From JAGOMW01 sp964596675 (GTDB lineage Bacteria > Patescibacteriota > Gracilibacteria > BD1-5 > UBA2023): 64,000 bases of DNA. The stretch covers positions 124,001 through 188,000 of the forward strand of contig CAZQUZ010000001.1 in NCBI GenBank assembly GCA_964596675.1, in the 5' to 3' direction. The notes under the pieces are model-generated. The model was not told where the DNA came from and did no database searches. It worked only from the letters and a program-made list of their open reading frames with translations. Of this stretch, positions 32,679 to 42,344 are shown one piece after another (positions within the stretch are counted from its first letter, which is position 1; each line of letters starts with the position of its first letter). The translations under genes were made by a program, and so were the position numbers.

Positions 32679-32765
32679 ATTTGACGTTTTATATTTTTTA
32701 TATTTTATCATATTTTCTAGGAAAAGCAAGTTGCTTTTTATCAGTTTTGTCTATAATCCCTGTGG

Positions 32766-33218
32766 ATGAAAAATGAGAACAAAATCATCTTCGCCGATAA
32801 TAAGAAAGCCCTCTTCGACTATGAGATCATCGAGGAGTATGAGGCTGGTATAGAGCTCTATGGTGAAGAGGTGAAGAGCATACGCGCTGGTAATGTAAAT
32901 CTAAAGTGATCCTATATCCTCATAAATAAATGACATCCCTATGCGACTGGTATCCATATCGGTGAATATAAGGGAGGCATCCGTATCATAGAGCCGAAGC
33001 GCGAGCGAAATCTCCTCATGCGAAAAGGAGAAATCATACGCCTCGAAACCAAAATCAAAGAAATGGGAGCGACACTCATCCCGATGCAAATCTATACAAA
33101 AGGCAATCTCATAAAGGTGCGAGTCGCTCTCGTAAAAGGAAAAAAACTCTGGCAAAAAAAAGAAACCCTCAAAAATCGTGACCTCGATAGAGAAATGGCT
33201 CGTAAATTTAAATTCTAA
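32766..33218 (+). CDS. smpB: SsrA-binding protein SmpB
   Basis: 150 residues. Delivers tmRNA to stalled ribosomes. FDYEIIEEYEAGIELYGEEV followed by VKSIRAGNVNLKGSY is the canonical oligonucleotide-binding start (Gly from TGA). The C-terminal tail KKLWQKKETLKNRDLDREMA is the ribosome-entering helix. TATAAT (32752-32757) ends 8 nt before the ATG. The stop overlaps the next start as TAATG. Confidence 0.97.
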
Positions 33219-34546
33219 TGACACAAAATCCTCGCTTCATCGAATACTTCAGAGATACATTTTTCAGCGATAGTCCTGAAGAATTTAGCGCATTTCTCGC
33301 ATCGCTCGAAAAAGGTATCCCTCGTACCCTCCGCATACGACCACGCATGGAAGACGCTGTGCGTGGACGCCTTGCACAGTATGGATTCATCCTCGAGGAT
33401 ACATATATAGCGAATGTATTTAGCATAGGGAGGAGTGAGGATTTCGACCCACTCGAGCGTCGTATCGGGTATACGCTGGATCACTTGGTAGGGAATTTTT
33501 ATATACAGGAGCTCGCTGCGGCGACATCAGTACAGGTGCTCTCAGATGGGCAGATACATGAAGAGAATTTCCTCATACTCGACATGGCTGCAAGCCCCGG
33601 CGGTAAAACGACCCAGCTCTCTGAGATGTATCCGAGTAGTTTCATCGTCGCGAATGAGCCGACTCGGGAGCGTATCCCACAGCTCCTCCAGAATCTCGAC
33701 CGCATGGGCAGTGCGAACATCGGAGTGACACTCTATCCTGGACAGTACTTCCGACATACTCCCGAGACATTCGACCGCATCCTACTGGATGCACCATGTA
33801 GTGGTGAGGGTACACTCTATAAAGGTACTGATGCGACGAAACACTGGCATATAAAAAATATAAAAACCATCGCTCGACTCCAGGAAAAACTCCTCGATGC
33901 GGCTATCATCGCTCTGAAAGTGGGTGGTGAGATGGTCTACTCGACCTGTAGTATGAATCAGCTCGAAAATGAGGGAGTCCTCGAAGCCATCATGAAAAAA
34001 TATCCAGATACCTTCGAGGTGATATTCGAGAAGCATTTTTGGCCACATATCGACCATACGGGTGGATTTTTCGTAGCAAAAATCAGGAAATATGCGAGTA
34101 TAGATATCGATGAGAGTACACGATGAACGAATATAAATGAAGAGATAAAAACCTATAAATGACATACCCTCGGTGCCACGATACGAGAGGATATCACACT
34201 CTATGAGCATACTGGGAAGATCCTCTCCGTGCAGAGACACCCTCATCTCCATGAGCTCCTCAAAACATACTACTTCATGCGACTCGGAGAACGCATCGCG
34301 ATGATAGAAAATGGTGAAGTACGATTTACTCCTTTTTCTGTACGGTATATAGATACGATGGATATACCGAGATATACTCTCAGAAATGAGGAAGAGCTCG
34401 ATCGATACCTCAGGGGAGAACTCCTCGAAGTCGAGATCTGAGATGGCCCTGTCATCGTAGCCTATGATGGTATCGATATCACTCTCGAAGAAATATCCGA
34501 TACGATCCTCTCGAACCAGTTCCCACATGACTGGCGTAGAAAATAA
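33218..34546 (+). CDS. RNA cytosine-C5 methyltransferase (NOL1/NOP2/Sun, RsmF-like)
   Basis: 442 residues. FLILDMAASPGGKTTQLSEM binds SAM. ILLDAPCSGEGTLYKG and EMVYSTCSMNQLENE hold the two cysteines used for C5 methylation. A TGA after STR (34124-34126) is read through as Gly into a C-terminal PUA-like/RsmF-type segment (TIREDITLYEHTGKILSVQ). Without recoding the protein would stop at about 302 residues. It probably methylates 16S rRNA. It is coupled to smpB by TAATG. Confidence 0.9.
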
Positions 34547-34570
34547 AACCTCCCGAAACGGGAGGTTTTT
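34545..34570. terminator. Bidirectional terminator
   Basis: Stem AAACCTCCC / GGGAGGTTT with flanking A and T runs, between two converging genes. Confidence 0.9.
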
Positions 34571-34589
34571 CTAAGCTCTAGGAGAGAGA

Positions 34590-35525
34590 TTATTGCATGA
34601 GTGCATCGATCTTCGCTGTGAATGTCGCATATGGATACGCTCACTCGACGGTGTCATACTTCCCTGTTTTTACATTGAGGAGAAGAGTTCCTGGTGTACC
34701 ATTGAGGTTAAATTTCTGAGCCTCGCTCGTCTGCGCTTCGAATCGTGCGAGAGTCGCCTTTGTATCCATACATGACTGCCACTTCGCCGTATCGAGACCG
34801 AGAGTTTTCGCGAGCTCTGGGAGCTTCGCGACATCAAGTACACCTCCCTCATTCGTCGAGCCGTCCATGATAGCTTTATAAAATGAAATATATTTCTCAT
34901 CACCGCCCACAGTATCAGCACAGAGCGCTGCTATCGCTTTTGCCTCTGTACCTTTATGGTTTACACCACGATTATTTTTAAATGCTGCAGACACCTTATC
35001 TCCATACTGTGAGAGAAGTGCTGGGAAGAGTTTCGTATCGTGATACTGTCTCATACAAAACGGACACTCCATATCACTATACTCGATAGCGATCACAGTA
35101 GCATCTTTATTTCCTTCGATAGAGGCATCATCGAGGACTGTTTTCACCTCTTCTGGAGTGAGTGTTCCCTTTGGTTCTGTAGTCGCAGTAGGAGTCGCAG
35201 CATCAGCCTGCGCACCACCATTTACGTATTGCTTGATTTTATCGATCTGCTCTGTGATCTGGAGCTGTGAATACTTCTGGAGGATATCATAGTTATCCTT
35301 ACCTCCGACTTTCTCATACTCGAGATCGAGGAGGACTTTTTTGATACCGAGAGCGCTATCGCTCTTCGCTGAGAGCGTCTTTAAGTCGAATGAATACCCG
35401 AGAAGAAAGTATACAGAGACAATATTTAAAAGGAGAGATACGATGACAAGAATAGTGAGGACTGTATGATGTCCATGAGTATGTGGCACTGATTCTGTAG
35501 GAGCAGTAGGAGATTTTGTAGTCAT
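34590..35525 (-). CDS. DsbA-like thioredoxin-fold disulfide oxidoreductase
   Basis: 311 residues. A His-containing cytoplasmic start, one membrane helix (residues 21-43), a linker rich in Ala/Thr, then IAIEYSDMECPFCMRQYHD with the active pair C154-P-F-C157. LNGTPGTLLLN holds the cis-Pro loop, and the extra helical insert has further cysteines (LCADTVGG, WQSCMDTK). It is a membrane-tethered Dsb-type protein that would form or shuffle disulfides outside the membrane. No DsbB is nearby. Confidence 0.9.
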
Positions 35526-35618
35526 AAAAAATAGATAAATAACTGCTCCAGTATAGAAAAAAACCTCGAAGAATCAATAAAAAAAGATTGACCCCATCAC
35601 TCTTCGTGGTCGGAGATA

Positions 35619-36602
35619 CTATCTCGGGAGCATATAGTAGGCACGTATACCGACCATAGCAGCATTATCCATGGAGTAGATATTTTTCGTCGGTGCGAAA
35701 AATGGGATAGATTTTTCTCTCGCGATATATTCGAGTTTCATCTTGAGTGTCGTATTCGCACTGACTCATCCTGCGAGCACCATCGATCTCGCATGAGTCT
35801 GCTCGAGAGCACGGAGAAGCTTCTCGGAGAGGATATCAGTCACCGTCTCCTCGAACTCATAGGCGATATATGTCTGGAAATCATGACTGATACTCCCCTT
35901 TTTCGCAATCTCAGCATCGATAATACGCTTCACTGCGGACTTCAATCCAGAGAATGAAAAATCGAGAGAATCCGACTCGAGCATCACTCGAGGAAAGAGT
36001 CGCTTCTCATCTATACCCACACCACTCGTGCGATACTCATGAGAGAGTCGAGAGATCACAGTACCACCTGGGAATCCGAGCCCAAGCATTTTCGATACCT
36101 TATCGAATGCCTCACCCGCAGCATCATCGCGAGTCTGACCGAGCATCTCGAGCGCCTGACCATATGGCCAGTGATATATCTCAGTATGACCTCATGAGAC
36201 GGTGAGGACGACCGCTGGGAATATGAGAGCATCTTCTTCTCGTCAGAGATAGTTCGCGAATATATGTGACTCGATATGATCGACCCAGATGAGAGGCTTT
36301 TGGAGTGATAATGATAAAGTTTTAGCTACCGTCATCCCCGTGAGGAGTGATGGGAGGAGTCATGGCCGCTCGGTACAGGCGATGACATCGATATCAGAGA
36401 GTGTGATATGAGCGGCTATGAGAGCCTCATCGAGCGACTGGAATATCGCATCCGCATGTGACCGAGCTGCAACCTCGGGCACGACACCACCCGTCACACT
36501 ATGCTCGAGCTGGGTATGCGTAGAGAGCGCTATCACCTCCCTATCATGCAGGATAGCGACAGAGGTATCATCACAGGATGTCTCGAAAGCGAGGATATAC
36601 AA
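35619..36602 (-). CDS. tsaD: tRNA threonylcarbamoyladenosine transferase TsaD
   Basis: 327 residues. Transfers threonylcarbamoyl to A37 of ANN-reading tRNAs. It starts at a TTG (36600-36602) giving YILAFETSCDDTSVAILHD, has the metal motif VDHIESHIFANY (H109, H113), and LTVSGGHTEIY. VLAGGVSANTTLKMKLE and DNAAMVGIRAYYML are the end. No ATG is available: the DNA before the TTG is a 7-bp tandem repeat with stops in every frame. TsaB, TsaC and TsaE are not in the window. Confidence 0.95.
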
Positions 36603-36665
36603 GGAATTAGGAATTAGGAATTAGGAATTAGGAATTAGGAATTAGGAATTAGGAATTAGGAATTA
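36603..36665. repeat. Nine tandem copies of a heptamer (GGAATTA)
   Basis: Nine perfect consecutive copies of GGAATTA starting at the base next to the tsaD TTG start codon. On the coding strand it reads TAATTCC. A simple repeat of this purity is prone to slippage. Confidence 0.97.
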
Positions 36666-36707
36666 GGAAGAGAATATCTAGAGTCGTGAAAGTGTCAAAA
36701 TTATATC

Positions 36708-38639
36708 CTAAATAATCCCATGATCTCTGAGTGTCTGTATCTGACTTTTGCTACAGATAGCTTCTAAATCTTGTATGGATACATTTTTTATATCATCAAT
36801 ACTCCCTGCGAGACTGAGAAGTTTTTTCCGTGTCACAGGACCAAATCATGGGAGTTCTTCGAGGATATTCTTTTTCATACTTTTCATACGTGCGCTTCGA
36901 TTCGCTGTAATAGAGAATCTATGTGACTCATCACGAGCTTTTTGGAGGACCATGAGCTCAGGACTTCCATGTTCGAAGAGTATAGGTTTTTTATCTCGTG
37001 GGACGAATACCTCCTCCTCCCGCTTCGCTATAGAGCAGAGTGGAAATGTAGAGAGAAATGTATCTACCCGATCTCGTATATCTGCATCTGAGAGAGTAGC
37101 ATCTTTTTTATAGTATTCATAAAGTCCATCCTGGAGTCACCTGAGAGCGCTCGAGAGCTGTCATTTTCATCCATCGATGATGATCAGATGCGGGAGATTC
37201 CCATACTCCATACCCTCGATGATGCGACGTGTCATGACCTCTCGATGGGATGCGAAGTCATCTATCATGCCATCAGAGAGGGTTTTTATCTTGTATTTCT
37301 TGTATCGAGATGTATCTGGTTTCCCATTCGATATAAGGACGCGGGATGCATACGTGAACTGTCCATGAGTATGTGATATATCATAGCACTCGAATATGAT
37401 TTCTCACTTTTTCGGTATCGGATATCCGAGCTGAGTCAGGATATTTTCCATATGCGCACGAGTGAGAGTCTTTTGTTCCAGGGTGGCGAGCTCAGATTTA
37501 TATGCATATTCTCGGAGCTGATTCTGAGCAAAGTCGAAGAGTTCTTTCCTCACTCAGACAGGATTCATATTGAGAAAGATGTTTTTTTCAGCAAAAAACG
37601 AAAGAAGCGCATGATCCTGTATCTCGGTCGTGAGTATGATAGAGTCAGGGAGACTCAGTGTCGTCGTGTCATCTGAGACGATATACTGTCGTGCGAGAAA
37701 CTGCACTATCATATCTTCTCGTGTATCGAGTGATCCCTCTATAGTATGACGAAATATCCCTATAATATGACCATTTCTTACTTGTAATACTCATACGTAT
37801 AACTTTTCATACTTTTCTAACATAACGAAAATATCATGATCTCATGGGAGAGCATCTCTCGCGAGCTGCTTCTCAGATATATGTCCTATGGCATCGAGGA
37901 GGATTTTTATCTTTTGCGCCTCTTCGAACTCCATCTTCTTCGCATGTGCATGCATCTTCGACTTTAGAGTGTCGATGACAGAGAGGTGCTCTCATCGGAG
38001 GAACTCCTTCATATGGAGTACGTTTTCACTATGGGCATCTATCTTCTCAGGGTCGAGGAGGCATGGTCATGGACAGAGTCCGATATAGTAGTCCATACAA
38101 GGTATGGCTCTACCAGCCGTATAGGTCACTTCGAGTTTTTTGGTATGAGTATTGGTAGCGAATCGCATCTTACAGCTCCTAATCCGAAAAATCCGTTTGA
38201 GTTGTTTTACACATTCATAGATATTCGATCACTGCGTATATGGACCGAAGTAGAGTCATCCATCTTGGGATTTTTGTCGAGTTTTTATGATTTCTGGAAC
38301 TGGTCAGGGAGTGATTTTTATATAGGCAAGGTTTTTATCATCCTTCATGAGGATATTATATTTTGGCGTGAGATGCTTGATGAGATTGGTCTCGAGGACG
38401 AGCGCCTCTACCTCTGATTCACAGAGGATAGTTTCTATGTCGGAGATTTTCCCTACCATCTGTTTCTTCGCGAGAGTGAGACCGCCAGTATCACGAAAGT
38501 ATGATGATACACGAGATTTCAGATTGATACTTTTCCCCACATAGATGACCTTCCCTGCCTTATCTTTCATCTGATAGACTCATGGGGTCGATGGGAGATT
38601 TTTGAGGAGGTTTTCGATGTGCGGTATTTCTGTAGACAT
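36708..38639 (-). CDS. uvrC: Excinuclease ABC subunit C
   Basis: 643 residues. Makes both incisions in nucleotide excision repair. The GIY-YIG domain is at the start (STPGVYQMKDKAGKVIYVGK), followed by LTPKYNILMKDDKNLAYIK. The RNase-H-like endonuclease half has FECYDISHTHGQFTYASRV and LIIIDGGKGQLSSALR. The helix-hairpin-helix ends LEELPGFGPVTRKKLLSLAG. The Gly of TPGVY is TGA. No uvrA or uvrB is in the window. Confidence 0.96.
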
Positions 38640-38746
38640 ACAGAGAGTGTAAGTTTTTTTTAGAAAATTCAAGCAATAAAAAATTTGCTACATTATAAAT
38701 TATACGTATATTATAGATATAATTTACATTATAATATATACCTTCT

Positions 38747-38941
38747 ATGTGATGAAAGTCTATAGATAAATATAACTTCGCTCTGGAAAAAGAGGTTATC
38801 TGAACACATAATAAGACACGAGCAAGGGTTGCAAATGGGTGAAAGTCAAATATAGAATTACTCATAGAAGAAGTCCAAGCTGTAAGAGCGGAATTCGGGG
38901 AAATCATATATCCAAACCCGATTGAAGAACAAAAAAAATAG
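38747..38941 (+). CDS. Small hypothetical protein
   Basis: 64 residues, starting ATG-TGA-TGA (Met-Gly-Gly). Lys/Glu-rich with a probable amphipathic helix (SNIELLIEEVQAVRAEFGE). It stops at TAG inside a terminator. TATAAT (38730-38735) precedes it. Reading it needs UGA as Gly, so standard gene calls would miss it. No family recognised. Confidence 0.55.
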
Positions 38942-38969
38942 CACCTCACTTTGACAGGTGCTATTTTTT
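38936..38969 (+). terminator. Terminator after the 64-residue gene
   Basis: Stem AATAGCACCT / AGGTGCTATT with T-run. The dnaJ -35 box lies in its loop and 3' arm. Confidence 0.85.
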
Positions 38970-38978
38970 CGATAAAAT
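38951..38978 (+). promoter_or_regulatory. dnaJ promoter, leaderless arrangement
   Basis: TTGACA (38951-38956), 16-bp spacer, TAAAAT (38973-38978); ATG of dnaJ at 38985, only 6 nt beyond the -10. Confidence 0.75.
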
Positions 38979-38984
38979 ATCCAT

Positions 38985-39686
38985 ATGAGCAAAAACTACT
39001 ATGACATCCTCGGGGTGAGCAAATCTGCGAGTGAAGCAGAGATAAAAAAAGCCTATAAGAAAAAGGCTATGGAGTATCATCCAGACAGGAATAAATGAGA
39101 TAAGACTGCCGAGAAAAAATTCAAAGAAATCAATGAAGCCTACCAGACACTCTCAGATACCGCAAAAAAGCAAAACTATGATCAGTTCGGCAGTGCCGAG
39201 TGAAATCCCTTCGGTGGGATGGGATGAGGTGGATGATACTCTGGAGGTGGGTATACGGGATGATGATTCGGGGGATTCGAGGATATATTCTCCCAGTTCG
39301 GGAATGGTGGGAGGCAGACGAGTGGTATCGAGTTCGACCTCGGGGATATACTCGGTGGGATGGGAGGATGAAGTCGTAGAACTAGGACTCCAGAACCGGA
39401 AGAGAAAAAAGAGATACCGAATCTCGACGTGACAGAAACCGTAGAGATACCATTTCTCGACTTCCTCTATGATACATCCATAAATATCCGAACGGTATAT
39501 GGGAAAAATCTATCTCTGAAGGTAAAGGCTGGTACAAAACCAGGTACAAAGTACAAAATATCTGGCAAATGACGCATCATGGATGGAAAAACATGAGACA
39601 TGTATGTGATCGTCGATGCGAAGATGCCACGAGATATCCCGAAAAATCTCATGCCCATGATAGATGCTCTCAGAAGCCAACTCTAG
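38985..39686 (+). CDS. dnaJ: Minimal DnaJ-type co-chaperone
   Basis: 233 residues. J domain NYYDILGVSKSASEAEIKKA with HPD (EYHPDRNKGDKTAEKKF), then a Gly/Phe region dense in TGA-coded glycines (GNPFGGMGGGGYSGGG). One C-terminal substrate-binding domain follows (TETVEIPFLDFLYDTSINIR ... GTKPGTKYKISGKG). The four CxxCxGxG zinc fingers and the second C-terminal domain of full DnaJ are missing. It would stimulate a DnaK-type partner not seen here. The G/F region alone is strong proof of the recoding. Confidence 0.92.
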
Positions 39687-39728
39687 CGTACTAGACATGG
39701 AAAAATACTAAAATATCCGAAAATAAAC

Positions 39729-39756
39729 TTGCATTCTCGGAGAAAAATACCATAAT
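39729..39756 (+). promoter_or_regulatory. Promoter-like box (TTGCAT-16-CATAAT)
   Basis: TTGCAT (39729-39734), 16-bp spacer, CATAAT (39751-39756), preceded by AAATAAAC. The same upstream context and spacing occur at 52910-52937. Confidence 0.45.
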
Positions 39757-39781
39757 CACCCAATCATTTTTCAGAAAAGAT

Positions 39782-39818
39782 ATTGCACATTTATAAAAAT
39801 ACTGTATAAATTTGCAAT
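39782..39818. promoter_or_regulatory. Long inverted repeat, operator-like
   Basis: ATTGCACATTTATA (39782-39795) and TATAAATTTGCAAT (39805-39818): 14-bp arms with one mismatch and a 9-nt spacer. The right arm covers the -35 of the promoter for the 39847 gene. Confidence 0.6.
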
Positions 39819-39840
39819 TTACTGAAGAATATGTTAATAT
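39812..39840 (+). promoter_or_regulatory. Promoter of the 39847 gene, leaderless arrangement
   Basis: TTGCAA (39812-39817), 17-bp spacer, TAATAT (39835-39840); the start codon begins 6 nt after the -10. Confidence 0.6.
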
Positions 39841-39846
39841 AAGACC

Positions 39847-40143
39847 ATGGTGAGAAATCTAAAATCACATCTCGAAAATGCTCCGTCTCTCCCAAAAAAT
39901 ATTATAGATGAAGTAACCTCTATGTATGCAAAGGAGTCAGGGAATCTGCTCAATGCAATCAGTGATATTCAAAATTTTGAAGTTCGAGAAGTTGCACTAA
40001 TAGCATTACGTGAATATCATAAGGCACTCAACACAAACAATACTACTTTCCCAAAAGTAGCTCAAATCCTCTCTTCTCAACAAACAGATATCACAGCTGC
40101 TGCAAATGATGAATATTATGGAAATGAAAGACGCGCAGCCTAG
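39847..40143 (+). CDS. Small hypothetical helical protein
   Basis: 98 residues (MVRNLKSHLENAPSLPKNII), helical throughout with polar ends, no TGA codons, no signal. Own promoter with an operator-like palindrome over the -35, and own terminator. A regulated single-gene unit of unknown function. Confidence 0.65.
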   Translation: MVRNLKSHLENAPSLPKNIIDEVTSMYAKESGNLLNAISDIQNFEVREVALIALREYHKALNTNNTTFPKVAQILSSQQTDITAAANDEYYGNERRAA

Positions 40144-40164
40144 TGAAAAAATTTTGCAAATCAT

Positions 40165-40198
40165 AAAAAACCGATACAATACTCGTATCGGTTTTTTT
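40165..40198 (+). terminator. Terminator after the 39847 gene
   Basis: Stem AAACCGATAC / GTATCGGTTT, 7-nt loop, long T-run. Confidence 0.9.
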
Positions 40199-40227
40199 GT
40201 CCTCTCTAGCCTTTACGACCTTCTGAT

Positions 40228-40599
40228 ATGGGTAACGTCCGTCTCCAGACACTTCTCGCGAGGTCACCTCTCTCAGATGAAGATCGCCATAATATAGCGG
40301 TGATTTTCGATGCTCTGACTGAGCCCAAACAACATCATATACTCGAAAACTGGGAGACATATATCGTAGAGATGGTCATGGTGCGCAAAGAGATTGATAG
40401 CGCCAATCGAGCACTTCTGGAAGAAGCTGCTGAGATGATAGATACGCTCAAAGATGCTAAAAATGCACATGAAGCCGATATGCTCCTCGCAAAATTCAAA
40501 AAACAAAAACAAACCCGCCTCGAACTCGAAAATGTCCATAAATATCACCAAGCCGATAAGCTCAACCTAATTCGCAGTATCGCACAGATTCCTGATTAG
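40228..40599 (+). CDS. Coiled-coil hypothetical protein
   Basis: 123 residues. The central part (RKEIDSANRALLEEAAEMID) and the part after it are a predicted coiled coil rich in Lys, Glu and Ala. No signal peptide or enzyme motif. After the TAG at 40597-40599 the same frame stays open for 24 more codons to a second TAG. Confidence 0.68.
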   Translation: MGNVRLQTLLARSPLSDEDRHNIAVIFDALTEPKQHHILENWETYIVEMVMVRKEIDSANRALLEEAAEMIDTLKDAKNAHEADMLLAKFKKQKQTRLELENVHKYHQADKLNLIRSIAQIPD

Positions 40600-40750
40600 A
40601 CCATAGAAAATATATACTGTAAAGAGGAAATCGAGAAAAATTTCGGTCGAAAAGCGAAAAAAGATAAAAAATAGTGTAAGATAATCCTATTCCCCGGTCA
40701 GGAATACTTATACCACAGGTACACCGTAAGAACGTGACTTATACATATAT

Positions 40751-40778
40751 AAAGGCCGATATCGGCCTTTCTTTTCTT
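40751..40778 (+). terminator. Perfect 20-bp palindrome with T-rich tail, adjoining the MFS start
   Basis: AAAGGCCGATATCGGCCTTT (40751-40770) followed by CTTTTCTTTTT. It looks like an intrinsic terminator, yet the next start codon is at 40782. The 40600-40750 stretch before it holds a smaller ATTCC/GGAAT hairpin and no convincing gene. Confidence 0.7.
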
Positions 40779-40781
40779 TTT

Positions 40782-42344
40782 ATGACAGATTCATCTCCTT
40801 CACCATCCAAAAATCCACATGATGATACTGTTATCATATCTACAAACACGTCTCTCGATGGATATCGGCTCAAAAATTTTTATATGACGAATGCGTTTCA
40901 GGGTTTTGTTTGGATGGTATTCCACTTTTCTGTGGTATTCTTTTTTACCTTTCAGCTCAAAAGCGTAGCTCTCGTAGGCATATTTCTCGGGATCGCGAAT
41001 CTGATAGCATTTTTTCTCGATATTCCTATCGGCATACTGCAGCGCTACTACTCTACGAAAAAACTCTTTATTATCGGCGCGATATCACAACTTATCGCGG
41101 TAGGGATATTTTTTAACTTTATTTACTGAGTATTCTCTGTAGCATGAGATGTAGGGAAAATGATTGTCCCTGATGGATTTACTGGTATTATATCATGGTT
41201 CTTTAGTGATGCTCTAAACTGGGTACTTATTATCATAGCATCATTTTGTTATGGTCTCACCAAAGAAGTAAACGATATCTCTACATTCGGATATATCCTC
41301 TCGAATGCACATCCGAGTGAATATGGAACGATACTCGCGCGAAATAATATAACCTACTGACTCGGATCTCTCATGGGACTCATCATATCTGGTTTTATCC
41401 TCTCTACGAATCCGACGATTGCGATTATATTCCTCGGGGGCATCATATCACTCTTTCTGATTTTTACGTATAGATTTTTCGATAATAGAAAAGAGAGCTT
41501 CGCGCTTTCTGATATTACAGGCTTTACTGTCGGCATCAGTAAGCTCAATAAAGAAAATGTGCAAGAATACCTTACCGAAAAAATCAGCGCCATCGATCTA
41601 GAAAAAGTCCTCAGTAGTACGAAATATATATTCATCAGGCCAGCACAAAAAAATACTACGAAGATAGACATGACATCATTTTATAGAGAAATAATCGATA
41701 CTGCCAAAACCATATATGCTATCATGCTCCATATTCCTCCATATATTATTCTCTATTGGACGATGAGCCTCGTGCTGATATTTGGTTTTTGGGATACATT
41801 TGCTTCGACATTTCTCGTGAGCTTTCTCGATAATATAAAACATGGATGGAGCTATATACTACTCGCTATGATAGCTATACCCGCTCTCTGACTGCAAGAG
41901 ATCGCGAGTCGAGTCGCACAAAAGGTAGGGATAAAAACAGTGGCATTTCTCGGACTCGGCCTCTCTGGTATATCTATGCTCGCTATGGGGATGATGACTC
42001 TCATAAATAATGGAAACTTCGGGGGTATTACGAGCATCATATTCCTCGGGCTTGCTCTCATAAATAGTATCTGATATGCATGTGGGATGTCTCTGGGACA
42101 AAATCAATTCCTCGATGCATATAATAAAATCTATGCTAAGACCCTAGATCTCAAAGAAATAGATGCAAATGCCTCTGCTGGACCGATGAAGATACTCCAA
42201 AATGCTGCCAATGTTATCGGTCTCATGCTCGGCGGACTTTTATTAGAAATATTTTGATATGAAGGATTTTTTATCCTCTTCGGTATTATAATCATCAGTA
42301 TCCTCGTATGGAGCATTAAGATGAAAGATGCCATCCACGTGTAA
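40782..42344 (+). CDS. MFS-type transporter
   Basis: 520 residues with a polar start (MTDSSPSPSKNPHDD) and about 12 membrane helices, for example VALVGIFLGIANLIAFFLDI, then IGILQRYYSTKKLFIIGAIS with the loop between helices 2 and 3. A longer cytoplasmic loop lies in the middle (IDLEKVLSSTKYIFIRPAQ). The fold is that of the major facilitator superfamily; the substrate cannot be told. The ATG is directly behind a terminator-like hairpin, with no room for a ribosome site. Its stop touches the stop of the converging priA-like gene. Confidence 0.82.

Noticed and set aside
40600..40750. Possible structured RNA ahead of the MFS gene
   Set aside because: Only one short hairpin (ATTCC/GGAAT) plus the palindrome; no match to SRP RNA, 6S RNA or RNase P that I can recognise, so not called as an RNA gene.
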